NCBI GenBank assembly: GCA_018056705.1
Contig: JAGPFE010000003.1
Coordinates: forward strand, 1 to 64,000
DNA length: 64,000 nucleotides
Reading direction: 5' to 3'
From: Candidatus Hydrogenedentota bacterium
Lineage (GTDB): Bacteria; Hydrogenedentota; Hydrogenedentia; Hydrogenedentales; CAITNO01
The stretch's first letter is position 1. The number at the start of each line of letters is the position of its first letter. The translations under genes were made by a program, and so were the position numbers. Positions 9,732 through 19,020 of the stretch are shown here, in pieces. The notes beneath the pieces are model-generated. The model saw nothing but the letters and a program-made list of their open reading frames with translations. It did no database searches and had not been told where the DNA came from.

Positions 9732-12440
9732 ATGGTTAAGTGGCTGTTTTTCGCGCTGGTGATTTTTTCCTGCGTGGCCTTTTCCTGTTACGCTGAACCA
9801 ACGCGCGATATCTACCCGGACACGTGGGTGGCAACGGATGCCCTTGGCCGGACGGTTCCCGTTCACGAGGAAGTTGGCTCACCAAGGCCCGGGAAATGGG
9901 TTGGAATTTTTTATTGGACCTGGCATATTCACTACCTTGACGGACCACACAATCTCAGCCAGATCGTGGCTGGTATACCAGAAGGCACCCCGATCACGTG
10001 GCCGTCGTTAAACGGACCGTACCACTGGGGCGAACCGGAATTAGGGTATTACGTGATGACGGATCCTTTCGTGATCCGAAAACATGCCAGTATGCTGGCC
10101 GACGCTGGGGTGGACGTCATTTTTTTCGACACGACTAATGCTCCCTTCACCTGGCGTGAGGAATATGAGGCCCTGTGCGCGGAATTCGAGTCGATGCGGA
10201 GCCAGGGCAACAGCACGCCCTACATAGCATTTATCTGTCCTTTCTGGAATCCCGCGCCGGTGTTTGACCAGTTGTGGAATGATTTGTACCAGCCCGGAAA
10301 ATGGCGGGACCTGTGGTTCATGTGGAAAGGAAAGCCCCTGATCCTGGCGGATCCAGCGGACATCAATGACCCGGAAATTCTGGATTTCTTCACGTTCCGG
10401 AAACCCATGCCGGATTACTGGATGGGTCCCTCCGGGCCCAATCAGTGGAGTTGGCTGGAGGTATATCCCCAGCACGTGTTTTTTGATGAATCCGGGAGCC
10501 CCGAGCAGATGAGCGTGGGGGTGGCGCAGAACGCCCTGCCCAACACGCCCGGACCCGCCCCCATGAGCCACGTTCAAGGTGCCATGGGACGCAGCTGGCA
10601 CAATGGCGCGAAGGATCCCCGTCCGGATGCCGTGAACTGGGGACTTAATTTTGATGAGCAATGGCGTCGAGCGTTGGAAGTGGATCCATCGTTCATCTTC
10701 GTCACCGGCTGGAACGAATGGATTGCCCTGCGGTTTGATGCGTGGGGTGGTTACTCGGCTGCCACAGACTGCTACTACCCCGGCGGCCTGTTCGTCGATG
10801 AATACACCCAGGAGTACAGCAGGGATTGTGAGCCCATGCGGGGCGGACATACCGATAATTACTATTACCAGCTGGCCTCGTGGATTCGAAAATACAAGGG
10901 CGCGCGTCCAATACCCACGTCCAACGGCCCGCGCGCCATTACGCTTGACGGCATGTTTGACGACTGGGCTGACGTGGAGCCTGAATACCGGGACACGGTG
11001 GGAGACATCATTCATCGCGATCATCACGGGTACGGATCGCTCATTTACCAGAATTTTTCGGGCCGCAACGATATCATATCGGCCAAGGCGGCCTTTGACG
11101 GGAACAACCTGTACTTCTACGCACAAACGGCCAATCCATTGTCGTCATGGACAGACCCAAAATGGATGCTGTTGCTGCTGGACCTGGACCAGGATGGAAC
11201 AACAGGGTGGTTAGGATATGACGCCGTAATCAATGACGAGGTGCTTTCCTCAAGCCAGACTACCGTCAAGATCTGGAATGACGGGGCATGGGTTCCGGTT
11301 GGAACGGCAGATCTGCGGCTGGGCAGCCATGAACTGGAACTGGCCGTATCCCGTGTCCTGTTGGGAAAAGGCTCCGGCCTGCCCGGTTTTGATTTTCACT
11401 GGGCGGACAACATTCCGGCATACGGTGATGTTTCGGTGCTGGGCGTGGATGGAGACAGCGCACCCAATCGGCGGTGGAATTATCGTTTCATAGCGGTAGA
11501 CCGCGAGCCACCGGAACAGGTCAGCCGCGTCATGCTGGTATGGGACGGTTCTGGCCACCCCGTGTTACGCTGGGAGCCGCCTTACGATGATGTCGGGGTG
11601 AGCCGGTATCGGATTTTCAGAAACGGGACGCAGTCCGGCGAGACGGACTTGACGGAATGGACCTTCAGCGAGGGCGTGGACTGGCGGGATGAGTTTGGCG
11701 TGCGCGCGATGGACGCCGCGGGTAATATTGGCCCCATGTCGCCGCTGGCCACGTTGATGAACTATGCCTTTCCGGCGGTTGGATGGGACATGGACTGGGA
11801 AATTGCCGGGGGAGGAGAAGTGGCATATATCGAACCGGGGCGGTATGCCGCGCGTCTCAGCGGCGCCCCGCTGGTCTTGCAAAACACCACGCTTCATCTT
11901 CCCGCGGCTTCCGCGGCCCGGGTTCGTGTTCGTCTGGATGTTCCCCTGGGGACGAGCGTGTGGATGGCATGGCAACGGTCGGACAAGCCCGACTGGAGCA
12001 ACGAGCAAGAGGTTCAACTTTCCCTGAACTCCGTTCACCCCGGGTCGACGGGTTTTTACGAGGCTGAACTGGCCGCGTTACCAGGATGGACCGGAACCAT
12101 CACCGCGGTACGGTTCAGTGTATCCGGAGTTCCGGATAACACCATGGTGGTCACGCGGAGTATCCAGTTCACGCCAACGGGATGGGGTGGAGACGCGGAC
12201 GGCGACGGCCTGTCTGACGGTCTTGAATCCTATGTTGGGACGGACCAGTTCCAGCGAGACACCGACGGGGACGGGTTGAGCGACCGGGAGGAGTTGCGCT
12301 GGGGCAGCGATCCCCTTGACCTGCTGGACACGGCATCGGTTCCGGCCGGCCTGGTGGCCGTGGCGGGAACGGCTGTCCTGCTGTTGCTGCTGGGGTTCTT
12401 CGGTGTCCGCGGAAGCCGTCGTCGCGGGGTGCGCCGCTGA
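9732..12440 (+). CDS. GH99/GH71-like surface-anchored glycoside hydrolase
   Basis: This 902-residue protein has an N-terminal signal peptide (KWLFFALVIFSCVAFSCYA). A GH99/GH71-like TIM barrel spans about residues 55-345: GIFYWTWHIHY, HASMLADAGVDVIFFDTTN, and the terminal TGWNEWIALRF. That family includes endo-acting mannosidases and glucanases. A CBM9-like beta-sandwich (about 400-590, starting ITLDGMFDDW) follows, then a fibronectin-III-like domain (595-670) and a jelly-roll-like module. The end has TSP3 calcium repeats (820-863), then VPAGL, a hydrophobic helix and the tail RRRGVRR. The tail modules match those of the preceding gene, with a 78-bp stretch identical at DNA level. The substrate is not predictable. 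Confidence 0.8.
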   Translation: MVKWLFFALVIFSCVAFSCYAEPTRDIYPDTWVATDALGRTVPVHEEVGSPRPGKWVGIFYWTWHIHYLDGPHNLSQIVAGIPEGTPITWPSLNGPYHWGEPELGYYVMTDPFVIRKHASMLADAGVDVIFFDTTNAPFTWREEYEALCAEFESMRSQGNSTPYIAFICPFWNPAPVFDQLWNDLYQPGKWRDLWFMWKGKPLILADPADINDPEILDFFTFRKPMPDYWMGPSGPNQWSWLEVYPQHVFFDESGSPEQMSVGVAQNALPNTPGPAPMSHVQGAMGRSWHNGAKDPRPDAVNWGLNFDEQWRRALEVDPSFIFVTGWNEWIALRFDAWGGYSAATDCYYPGGLFVDEYTQEYSRDCEPMRGGHTDNYYYQLASWIRKYKGARPIPTSNGPRAITLDGMFDDWADVEPEYRDTVGDIIHRDHHGYGSLIYQNFSGRNDIISAKAAFDGNNLYFYAQTANPLSSWTDPKWMLLLLDLDQDGTTGWLGYDAVINDEVLSSSQTTVKIWNDGAWVPVGTADLRLGSHELELAVSRVLLGKGSGLPGFDFHWADNIPAYGDVSVLGVDGDSAPNRRWNYRFIAVDREPPEQVSRVMLVWDGSGHPVLRWEPPYDDVGVSRYRIFRNGTQSGETDLTEWTFSEGVDWRDEFGVRAMDAAGNIGPMSPLATLMNYAFPAVGWDMDWEIAGGGEVAYIEPGRYAARLSGAPLVLQNTTLHLPAASAARVRVRLDVPLGTSVWMAWQRSDKPDWSNEQEVQLSLNSVHPGSTGFYEAELAALPGWTGTITAVRFSVSGVPDNTMVVTRSIQFTPTGWGGDADGDGLSDGLESYVGTDQFQRDTDGDGLSDREELRWGSDPLDLLDTASVPAGLVAVAGTAVLLLLLGFFGVRGSRRRGVRR
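12257..12334 (+). repeat. 78-bp perfect direct repeat, copy 2
   Basis: Identical to 9474-9551. It encodes the terminal TSP3 repeat and pre-anchor segment of the GH99-like protein. Confidence 0.9.
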
Positions 12441-12499
12441 AAAGAAGCGTGATACAATGCCGCCGATGCCGGTCGAGGGGGGCCGGCCGGAAAAGCGGT

Positions 12500-13837
12500 A
12501 TGTCCCTGTACGTATACGGATTAAACCACCACAGCAGTCCACTGGCGTTGCGCGAGGCCCTCATGGTGCCTGCCGGTGAGATTGCCGACGTCCTGGTTTC
12601 GTTTCGACAGATGCTGGTGGAAGCGGGGGACGCGCGTGCCGGCGTCACCCTGTTACAGACCTGCAACCGTTTCGAGTGGTATATCCGGACCCAGTTGCCC
12701 GCCGCGCGACTTCGTGGGCTGGTCATGGGCTGGATGCATCATCGGGTGGGTGCCCCACGGGTGCCTTCACTGGCGGAATCAGTGTACGAACACGCGCAGG
12801 AAGACGCGGTCAGGCACTTGTTTCGCGTGGCGTCGAGCCTCGACAGCCTCGTGGTGGGCGAGACGGAAATACTGGGGCAGGTGCAGTCGGCCTACGAGCA
12901 GGCCCGGCAGGCCGGCGTGACGGACAAGGTCCTTGGGACCCTGTTCCAGCGGGCCATACGTACCGGCAAGGAAACGCGCGAGAAAACCCGGATCGGGAAC
13001 GGCAAGGTTTCCATCGCGTCGGTGGCGGTGGACCTGGCGGAAACGGTGCTTCGGGATATTGCCGGCAAGACGGCGATGGTCATAGGGTCGGGGACGATGA
13101 GCGAAGCGGCCCTGTCCCGCCTGATGGAACGGGGTATCGGGCAAGTGATCGTGCTGAACCGCACGTTCGAGCGGGCTCGCGAACTGGCCAGTCGCTTCCG
13201 GGGTGAAGCGGGACCCCTGGACGTGTTGCGGAATCACCTGCACCGGGCGGATATCATCATCAGTTCCACGGGCGCGCCCGAACCCATTCTAGGGGTGGAC
13301 GCCTTTCAGGATGCCATGGCGCGGCGTCGTGGCGCGCCCATCCTGCTGATTGACATTGCCGTTCCCCGTGACGTGGACCCCGCCGTGGGCGCGCTGGAAA
13401 ACGTGTTTTACTACGACATTGACAGCCTGGAAAACCAGGCGAGGCTCAATCAGCAGCAGCGGGCCCGGGCGATCACCGAGGCCGAACGCCTGGTGGAGGA
13501 AGCCGTGAAGGGATTTGGCGCGTGGCGACGGGGCCTTACCGCGGAGCCCATGGTGCTGGCCTTGACCCGGTATTTTGAATCGGCGCGGGAACGGGAACTC
13601 TGCCGGTTGCGGGGAAAACTGGCCGCCATGCCCCCGGAACAACGGGAAATAGTTGAGCAACTGGCGCAACGGCTGGTCGCCACCCTGCTTCATCGTCCCC
13701 TGGAGGTCCTGAAAACCGCGGCAGCCGAGGGGGATCCGGAAGCGCTGCTTGACGCGGTGGAACGACTGTTCAACCTGCGCCGGGACGAAATGGTTTCGGA
13801 GGATCGCGGGGAAGGGGGCAATGATCCGGCATGCTGA
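12500..13837 (+). CDS. hemA: Glutamyl-tRNA reductase
   Basis: This 445-residue enzyme reduces Glu-tRNA(Glu) to glutamate-1-semialdehyde, the first step of C5 haem synthesis. The N-terminal MSLYVYGLNHHSSPLALRE matches the family start, so ATG 12500 is chosen. The catalytic Cys lies in LLQTCNRFEWY (about residue 55). SLVVGETEILGQVQ follows, then the NADPH-binding loop VIGSGTMSE near 195 and the C-terminal dimerisation helices. A TACAAT at 12453-12458 could be a -10 element. The stop overlaps the ATG of the next gene, so hemA and hemCD are translationally coupled. Confidence 0.97.
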   Translation: MSLYVYGLNHHSSPLALREALMVPAGEIADVLVSFRQMLVEAGDARAGVTLLQTCNRFEWYIRTQLPAARLRGLVMGWMHHRVGAPRVPSLAESVYEHAQEDAVRHLFRVASSLDSLVVGETEILGQVQSAYEQARQAGVTDKVLGTLFQRAIRTGKETREKTRIGNGKVSIASVAVDLAETVLRDIAGKTAMVIGSGTMSEAALSRLMERGIGQVIVLNRTFERARELASRFRGEAGPLDVLRNHLHRADIIISSTGAPEPILGVDAFQDAMARRRGAPILLIDIAVPRDVDPAVGALENVFYYDIDSLENQARLNQQQRARAITEAERLVEEAVKGFGAWRRGLTAEPMVLALTRYFESARERELCRLRGKLAAMPPEQREIVEQLAQRLVATLLHRPLEVLKTAAAEGDPEALLDAVERLFNLRRDEMVSEDRGEGGNDPAC

Positions 13838-15498
13838 GTCGCCTGGTGATTGGTACCCGGGGGAGTGACCTTGCCCTGGCGCAAAGTCGGGAGGTGGCGG
13901 CGGCCCTGGAAGCGGCATGGCCGGGGCTGGAAATCACGTTCCAGGTGATGACGACCCGGGGAGACCGGGAGTTGGATCAGCCCCTCCCAGAGATCGGGGG
14001 GAAAGGCCTTTTCACCCGGGAACTGGAGCAGGCATTACGGGGAGGGAAGATCGACCTCGCCGTGCACAGCCTCAAGGATCTGCCCGTGGAAGACGCCGAT
14101 GGGTTGCGCGTGGGGGCCGTGACCAGCCGTCCTGCCCGGCGTGACGTGCTGTATTCCGCGCGGGGCTGGACCCTGGATACCCTGCCGCCCCGGGCCGTGG
14201 TAGGTACTTCAAGTCCGAGGCGAGCGGCCCAGCTGGCAGTGATTCGTCCGGACGTGCGGGTTGTATCGCTGCGGGGCAACGTGCCGACGCGTATCCGTCG
14301 CGAGGAGGAAGGCCGGTACGACGCCATCCTCCTGGCGGAAGCGGGACTTGCCCGGCTTGGGCTGTTGCGTGCAGACCGGTGTGTGCCCCTGCCGGTGGAT
14401 ACCATGATCCCCGCGCCGGGGCAGGGAGCCCTGGCGCTGCAATGCCGCGCGGATGATGCCAAGGTACTGGCCCTGCTGGCACCCCTTCATGACCCGGTCA
14501 CGGCCGTGGAAACGGCCGTGGAACGGGCATTCCTCCGGGCATTGGGCGGGGGATGCGCCGTGCCGGTAGGCGCAGCCTGCGAAGCGGATGGGAACCGGCT
14601 GGTGTTGCGGGTGTTCCGGGACCGCTGGCGGGTGAAGGTCGAAGGTTCCATGGATCGACCGGAAGACCTGGTTTCGGCGGCCGTGGAAAAGCTTCGGGAA
14701 CGGGAAGGGGGAACCCTGTCGGGCCGGCGCGTGGTGATCACCCGGGCCCGGGACCAGGCGGGCACGTTTCGGGAAATGCTGGAAGACCGGGGTGCCGTGG
14801 TGCTGGAGTTTCCGCTGATCGAGATTCAATTGCTGTATTGTGCCACGCCCGATCCCGACGATGTTTCCCTGCTGGTATTCACGAGCGCGAATGGCCCGAG
14901 GGCCTTCGCGGCGTCGTTATCGACCGGCCAGAGATTTCCCCTGGAGTTCTGGCAGAGGGTTCCCGTGGCGGTGATCGGCCCCGGCACGGGCCGGGCGGCC
15001 ATGGAACAGGGGTTTCGCGTGGAGATCACGGCGGATGAGTCCGTGGCGGAGGCTTTCCTTGAGACCCTGCGGGATCGCGTGGCCCGTTACCCAAGACGTC
15101 GGGTGGTAGTGGTTCAAGGCGAACAGGCGCGGGATACCCTGTGTAAGGGACTCCGTGAAATGGGCGCGATAGTGACCCGGCTGGTTCCCTATCGCACCTG
15201 TTGCCGGTCGACGATCACGGAAACGGAATCGGCCATGCTCGAAGCGTTCCAGCCCGAGGTTGTGGCCTTTACGAGCGCGTCAACGGTTCAGGCGTTCGCG
15301 GGCGCGGTTCCGGAGGCGTTGCGGTATCGCATGGAGGCGGCGGGCGTTCGTTATGTTTCCATCGGACCGCAGACGAGCCTTGCCGCGGGATCGGCTGGCT
15401 TGCCGATTGCCCGGACCGCGGAACGTCACGACCTGGCAGGGTTGACCCGCGCGCTGGAAGAGATGTTTAACCCGCCCGGGGAGAGCCGGAACCCCTGA
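13831..15498 (+). CDS. hemCD: Porphobilinogen deaminase / uroporphyrinogen-III synthase fusion
   Basis: A single 555-residue frame holds two consecutive haem enzymes. Residues 1 to about 285 are HemC: IGTRGSDLALAQS, the HSLKDLP loop, GTSSPRR, and Cys242 in GGGCAVPVGA, which carries the dipyrromethane cofactor. Residues from about 297 (GRRVVITRARDQ) to the end are HemD, with the typical two-domain pattern (FTSANGPRAF, FTSASTVQAF). The product of the first half, hydroxymethylbilane, is the substrate of the second, so fusion allows direct hand-over. Separate genes are the more common arrangement. It overlaps hemA by 7 bp. No hemB or hemE is adjacent. Confidence 0.95.
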   Translation: MLSRLVIGTRGSDLALAQSREVAAALEAAWPGLEITFQVMTTRGDRELDQPLPEIGGKGLFTRELEQALRGGKIDLAVHSLKDLPVEDADGLRVGAVTSRPARRDVLYSARGWTLDTLPPRAVVGTSSPRRAAQLAVIRPDVRVVSLRGNVPTRIRREEEGRYDAILLAEAGLARLGLLRADRCVPLPVDTMIPAPGQGALALQCRADDAKVLALLAPLHDPVTAVETAVERAFLRALGGGCAVPVGAACEADGNRLVLRVFRDRWRVKVEGSMDRPEDLVSAAVEKLREREGGTLSGRRVVITRARDQAGTFREMLEDRGAVVLEFPLIEIQLLYCATPDPDDVSLLVFTSANGPRAFAASLSTGQRFPLEFWQRVPVAVIGPGTGRAAMEQGFRVEITADESVAEAFLETLRDRVARYPRRRVVVVQGEQARDTLCKGLREMGAIVTRLVPYRTCCRSTITETESAMLEAFQPEVVAFTSASTVQAFAGAVPEALRYRMEAAGVRYVSIGPQTSLAAGSAGLPIARTAERHDLAGLTRALEEMFNPPGESRNP

Positions 15499-15516
15499 TA
15501 GCGGGGTTCAGTCCGG
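15486..15516. terminator. Bidirectional terminator hairpin between hemCD and lysA
   Basis: GAACCCC (15489-15495) pairs with GGGGTTC (15503-15509), flanked by CCG...CGG pairing. It lies in the 18-bp gap between two convergent genes and overlaps the hemCD stop. Confidence 0.55.
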
Positions 15517-16797
15517 TCACTCCAGGGAAACGTCCAGTTCGTTTTCAACCACCTGTTCCAGGGTTTGCCGTCGCCGGACGAGCACGGGCTCGCCCGAGGC
15601 GCGCAACAGCACTTCGGGGGCTTCAGGGAAACTGTTGTAGTTCTTGGCCGCCATGCCCGCGCAGTAAGCGCCACACGCGCCCATGGCCAGCAGGTCACCG
15701 GGTTCGGGCACGGGTAACCGCCGCGGGCCAAGGGCTTCAGGATCTCCTGGCGCGGGGGTCAGGATGTCGCCGCTTTCGCAACAGTGCCCCACGACGACAA
15801 AATCGTCTTCTTCGACCGGGGCGGTGGGATCGCGCAGGATCCGGATGGGGTGTTGGGCGCCGTAGAGCGAAGGCCGTAGATTCTCGGTCATGCCGGCATC
15901 GGTCTTGATAAACCGGTATCCCCCTGGACCGGTGTCTACCACGTCGATTACCGAGCAGAGCAGCACGCCCGCCGTGGCCGTGAGATAGGTTCCCGGTTCG
16001 ATTTCCAGGTGGAGGGGCCGACCGTGGCGTTCGGCGAAGAGCCGGAATTTTTCCGCGACCCGTTCGCCGATGGTCCGCAGGTCCGCGGTGTGTTCGCCGG
16101 GCATCCTGGCGACCTTGTAGCCGCCGCCGAGGCCCAGGGTGGCCACGTCCGGGAACTGCTTCACGAGGTCGAGGGCAAGGTCCGCGCATCGCACCCATAC
16201 TTCCGGGTCGGCACCGGATCCAATGTGGGTGTGCAGCATGGTGATCCGCAGGCCATGGCGGGCAGCGGTTTCCAGGGCTTTTTGGGCGTAATCGCGCCAC
16301 AACCCGAAACTGGATGCCGGCCCGCCCACGTTGGTGCGGTTGCTGTGTCCGGAGCCCAGGCCCGGGTTCATCCGCAGCGCGACTTCCGAGCCGGGAAACA
16401 GTTGTCCATAGACTTCCAGCTGGCGCGGGGAACAGGCCGTGAACAGGCATCCGGCCCGGACAAGGTCCGCAAGGTCGGCGGGGAGTTCCTGCGCGGTAAT
16501 CCGGATGTGCCCGGCGGGAATGCCGGCGAGCATGGCGCGCCGGGCTTCGAACCCGCTGCTGGCGTCCACGTGGAGGCCCATCGCGTGAAACAGGCGGAGT
16601 ACCGCGCGGCTGGGCAGGGCTTTCATGGCAAATCGGGCGGTCAGGCCAAAGGCCGAAGGAAAAGCCAGCACGGCCCCGGCGTTCCGTCGGAGGGTGGTTT
16701 CGTCGTACACGAACACGGGTGTGCCCCATTGCGTCGCGATGCGACGCGCGGTGCCCGCGTCGGGAAAAAACACCCCGGGGACATCTGATGTGGTCAT
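15517..16797 (-). CDS. lysA: Diaminopimelate decarboxylase
   Basis: This 426-residue PLP enzyme of the alanine-racemase-like fold decarboxylates meso-diaminopimelate to L-lysine. The PLP lysine is K59 in FAMKALP. HTHIGSG, the phosphate-binding GLGGGYK, EIEPGTYL and the catalytic-cysteine region GHCCESGD are all present, and the ending GAYCAGMAAKNYNSF is typical. The start ATG at 16797 (MTTSDVPG) has AGGAA just upstream; longer frames lack a binding site. It is convergent with hemCD and divergent from rarA. Carboxynorspermidine decarboxylase is the nearest alternative family, but the motif set fits LysA better. Confidence 0.9.
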   Translation of the reverse strand: MTTSDVPGVFFPDAGTARRIATQWGTPVFVYDETTLRRNAGAVLAFPSAFGLTARFAMKALPSRAVLRLFHAMGLHVDASSGFEARRAMLAGIPAGHIRITAQELPADLADLVRAGCLFTACSPRQLEVYGQLFPGSEVALRMNPGLGSGHSNRTNVGGPASSFGLWRDYAQKALETAARHGLRITMLHTHIGSGADPEVWVRCADLALDLVKQFPDVATLGLGGGYKVARMPGEHTADLRTIGERVAEKFRLFAERHGRPLHLEIEPGTYLTATAGVLLCSVIDVVDTGPGGYRFIKTDAGMTENLRPSLYGAQHPIRILRDPTAPVEEDDFVVVGHCCESGDILTPAPGDPEALGPRRLPVPEPGDLLAMGACGAYCAGMAAKNYNSFPEAPEVLLRASGEPVLVRRRQTLEQVVENELDVSLE

Positions 16798-16825
16798 GGG
16801 ATCATTCCTTACGTTCGCGCCTATT

Positions 16826-16854
16826 TCATAACACGGACGGGCACGATCCGGCAA
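16826..16854 (-). promoter_or_regulatory. Possible lysA promoter
   Basis: On the minus strand TTGCCG (16849-16854) and TTATGA (16826-16831) are 17 bp apart, about 29 bp before the lysA ATG. Moderate consensus match. Confidence 0.35.
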
Positions 16855-16922
16855 ACACCCGCCCGGCGTGCGGGTAGTTATTTGCCCAATGACGTTGTTC
16901 GCGGAAAAGGTTTAGAGCAGGG

Positions 16923-16953
16923 GTGACAGGTTACCTCGCAAAACATTTACAAT
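16923..16953 (+). promoter_or_regulatory. rarA promoter implying a leaderless mRNA
   Basis: GTGACA (16923-16928) and TACAAT (16948-16953) are 19 bp apart. The -10 ends 7 bp before the rarA ATG at 16961. Transcription would begin at or next to the start codon, leaving no room for a normal Shine-Dalgarno. Confidence 0.45.
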
Positions 16954-16960
16954 ACGGGGT

Positions 16961-18364
16961 ATGAACGAACCGCTGTTTGAACACGTCTTGCGGGAACGCC
17001 ATCGGGCCGAGGCGCCCCTCGCGCGCCGGGTATCGCCCAGGACCCTGGACGAGATTGTCGGACAGGATCATATCCTGGGGCCGGGTCGTCCCCTGCGCCG
17101 CGCCATCGAGTCGGACCGGTTCACCTCGCTGATTCTTTACGGGCCGCCTGGATCGGGTAAGACCGCCCTTGCCCGGGTGATTGCCGCGCGCACCAAGGGA
17201 GCGTTCTCCCCGTTGAATGCCGTGACGGCCGGTGTGGCGGACGTGCGCCGGCTGATTGCCGAAGCCGATCGCAGGCGCCTGGAGGATGGACGTGGAACCA
17301 TCGTGTTTATTGATGAAATCCACCGTTTTAACCGGGCCCAGCAGGATGCCCTGCTGCCAGACGTGGAAAATGGACGGATCGTCCTGATTGGCGCGACCAC
17401 CGAAAACCCGTTTTTTTCCGTTAATGCGCCCCTGCTTTCCCGGTCGCTCGTGTTCGAGTTCCGACGGCTGGAAGAAGAGGATCTTGTCCGCCTGCTGGAA
17501 CGCGCGCTCGCGCACCCCGACCGGGGTTTTCCCGACCTGGTCGTGGAGGCCGATCCGTCAGCCTTGCGACACGTCGCGCGGTGTGCCGAGGGGGACGCGC
17601 GCCGGGCCCTGACCATCCTGGAACTCTGCCTGCTGGCAGGCGAACCCCGGGACGGAACCCTGCGGCTGACCCCGGAACTGGCGGTTGAATGCGCGCAACG
17701 GAAACTGCTGCACTACGACGGCACGGGAGATACCCACTACGACATGGCGTCCGCGTTTATCAAGAGCATGCGGGGCAGCCATCCCGACGCGGCGCTGTAC
17801 TGGATGGCCCGCATGCTCGAGGCGGGCGAAACGCCAAGGTTTATCGCGCGGAGAATCTGTATTGCCGCGGCGGAAGACGTGGGCAACGCGGATCCCCTGG
17901 CCCTGGTCGTGGCGACGGCGGCGTTCCAGGCATGTGAATGGATTGGCATGCCCGAAGCGCGGATCATTCTCGCCCAGGCGGCCACCTACGTGGCCTGTGC
18001 CCCGAAAAGTAACGCCGCCTACCTGGGGATCAAGCGCGCGCAGCAGGCCGTGCGGGAGGGGGAAGCCGTATCCGTGCCAAGATCCCTGCAAGATGCGTCG
18101 TACCCGGGAGCCGCGCGCCTCGGCCGGGGCGAGGGATACCTGTACCCGCATGACTATCCCGGCGGGTACGTGCCGCAGGATTACGGGGTAAGCCGGGGGC
18201 GGTTCTATACGCCCACGGACCGTGGTCACGAGCGGGTGTTTCGGGATCGGCTGGAGGAACTGGAAAGGCTGGACCACACCGCCGCGTCGGATGGCGCCAG
18301 CGCCGATGCCCCGTCGGAGCCACAGCAGCAATGGCCCGGGCAGCGAGACGATAGCCATGCGTGA
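16961..18364 (+). CDS. rarA: Replication-associated recombination AAA+ ATPase RarA
   Basis: This 467-residue protein of the RarA/MgsA/WRNIP1 family acts at stalled replication forks. Walker A GPPGSGKT is at about residues 61-68, Walker B IVFIDEIHRFN at about 110, sensor 1 GATTENPFF near 146, and the lid and tetramerisation domains (HYDGTGDTHYDMASAF, KSNAAYLGI) follow. The acidic, Ser/Gln-rich last 30 residues look like an unstructured tail. The start ATG 16961 is fixed by the family N-terminus (PLARRVSPRTLDEIVGQ). It overlaps the next gene by 8 bp, so the two are probably co-expressed. Confidence 0.96.
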   Translation: MNEPLFEHVLRERHRAEAPLARRVSPRTLDEIVGQDHILGPGRPLRRAIESDRFTSLILYGPPGSGKTALARVIAARTKGAFSPLNAVTAGVADVRRLIAEADRRRLEDGRGTIVFIDEIHRFNRAQQDALLPDVENGRIVLIGATTENPFFSVNAPLLSRSLVFEFRRLEEEDLVRLLERALAHPDRGFPDLVVEADPSALRHVARCAEGDARRALTILELCLLAGEPRDGTLRLTPELAVECAQRKLLHYDGTGDTHYDMASAFIKSMRGSHPDAALYWMARMLEAGETPRFIARRICIAAAEDVGNADPLALVVATAAFQACEWIGMPEARIILAQAATYVACAPKSNAAYLGIKRAQQAVREGEAVSVPRSLQDASYPGAARLGRGEGYLYPHDYPGGYVPQDYGVSRGRFYTPTDRGHERVFRDRLEELERLDHTAASDGASADAPSEPQQQWPGQRDDSHA

Positions 18365-19019
18365 AGAAACCGCCATGGAACCGGTTTTACCGGAGACGCG
18401 GGACTCCCATCCCCCGAAGGACACGCGTCGCGGGTGGCGCGGGGCCTTTTTTCTGGGAATGGCCACCGGGTGTTTGGGCACGGTAATCCTGCTGGTGGTC
18501 CTGGTGGTTGGGGCCGCGTGGTTGTTCCAGGACTGGGCTATCGCGCGCCAGCGGGCCCGGTTGACGCCGCCGGAATCGGTTACCGCGTCCATGGCGGACT
18601 TGTCCCTCCAGCTGGTCGATCCGGACGGCCAGCCCATTACGCTCGAGGCCTACCGGGGCGCGCCGATGGTGGTGCACCTGTGGAGTCCCACCTGCCCGGA
18701 CTGCCTGGCGGAACTGCCGTTCTGGGAGGACGTGTGGCAGGCCTGCCGGGCATGGGATCCACCGGTGCGGCTGATCGCGGTGGCCGTCCACGGGTTCGAT
18801 CAGGTGTCCCAGGCCTTGCGGGAGCAGGGGTGCACCTTTCCCGTGTGGCGGGCGGCGGCGCCACTTCCACCCGACTATGCCGGCGGCGTGCCCCGCACGG
18901 TGGTCATCGACGCCGAAGGACGCGTGGTCCTGCGCCACGCGGGGTCGGCGCGCTGGAACGATCCGGCGGTGTTACGGTTTCTCGAGGGCCTGAGCGTGGC
19001 CGCCCGGGCCGGGTCCTGA
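18357..19019 (+). CDS. Membrane-anchored TlpA/ResA-like thioredoxin
   Basis: This protein of about 220 residues has one N-terminal membrane helix (around 30-52) and a periplasmic thioredoxin domain. SPTCPDCLAELPFW carries the redox pair Cys-Pro-Asp-Cys, and a cis-Pro-type segment GGVPRTVVIDAEGRV lies near 185. Such proteins reduce disulphides in cytochrome c maturation or in other periplasmic partners. The start at ATG 18357 overlaps rarA; ATG 18375 is an alternative and neither has a strong binding site. CPDC is less usual than CxPC or CPPC, so the redox potential may differ from that of standard TlpA. Confidence 0.8.
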   Translation: MREETAMEPVLPETRDSHPPKDTRRGWRGAFFLGMATGCLGTVILLVVLVVGAAWLFQDWAIARQRARLTPPESVTASMADLSLQLVDPDGQPITLEAYRGAPMVVHLWSPTCPDCLAELPFWEDVWQACRAWDPPVRLIAVAVHGFDQVSQALREQGCTFPVWRAAAPLPPDYAGGVPRTVVIDAEGRVVLRHAGSARWNDPAVLRFLEGLSVAARAGS

Positions 19020-19020
19020 G

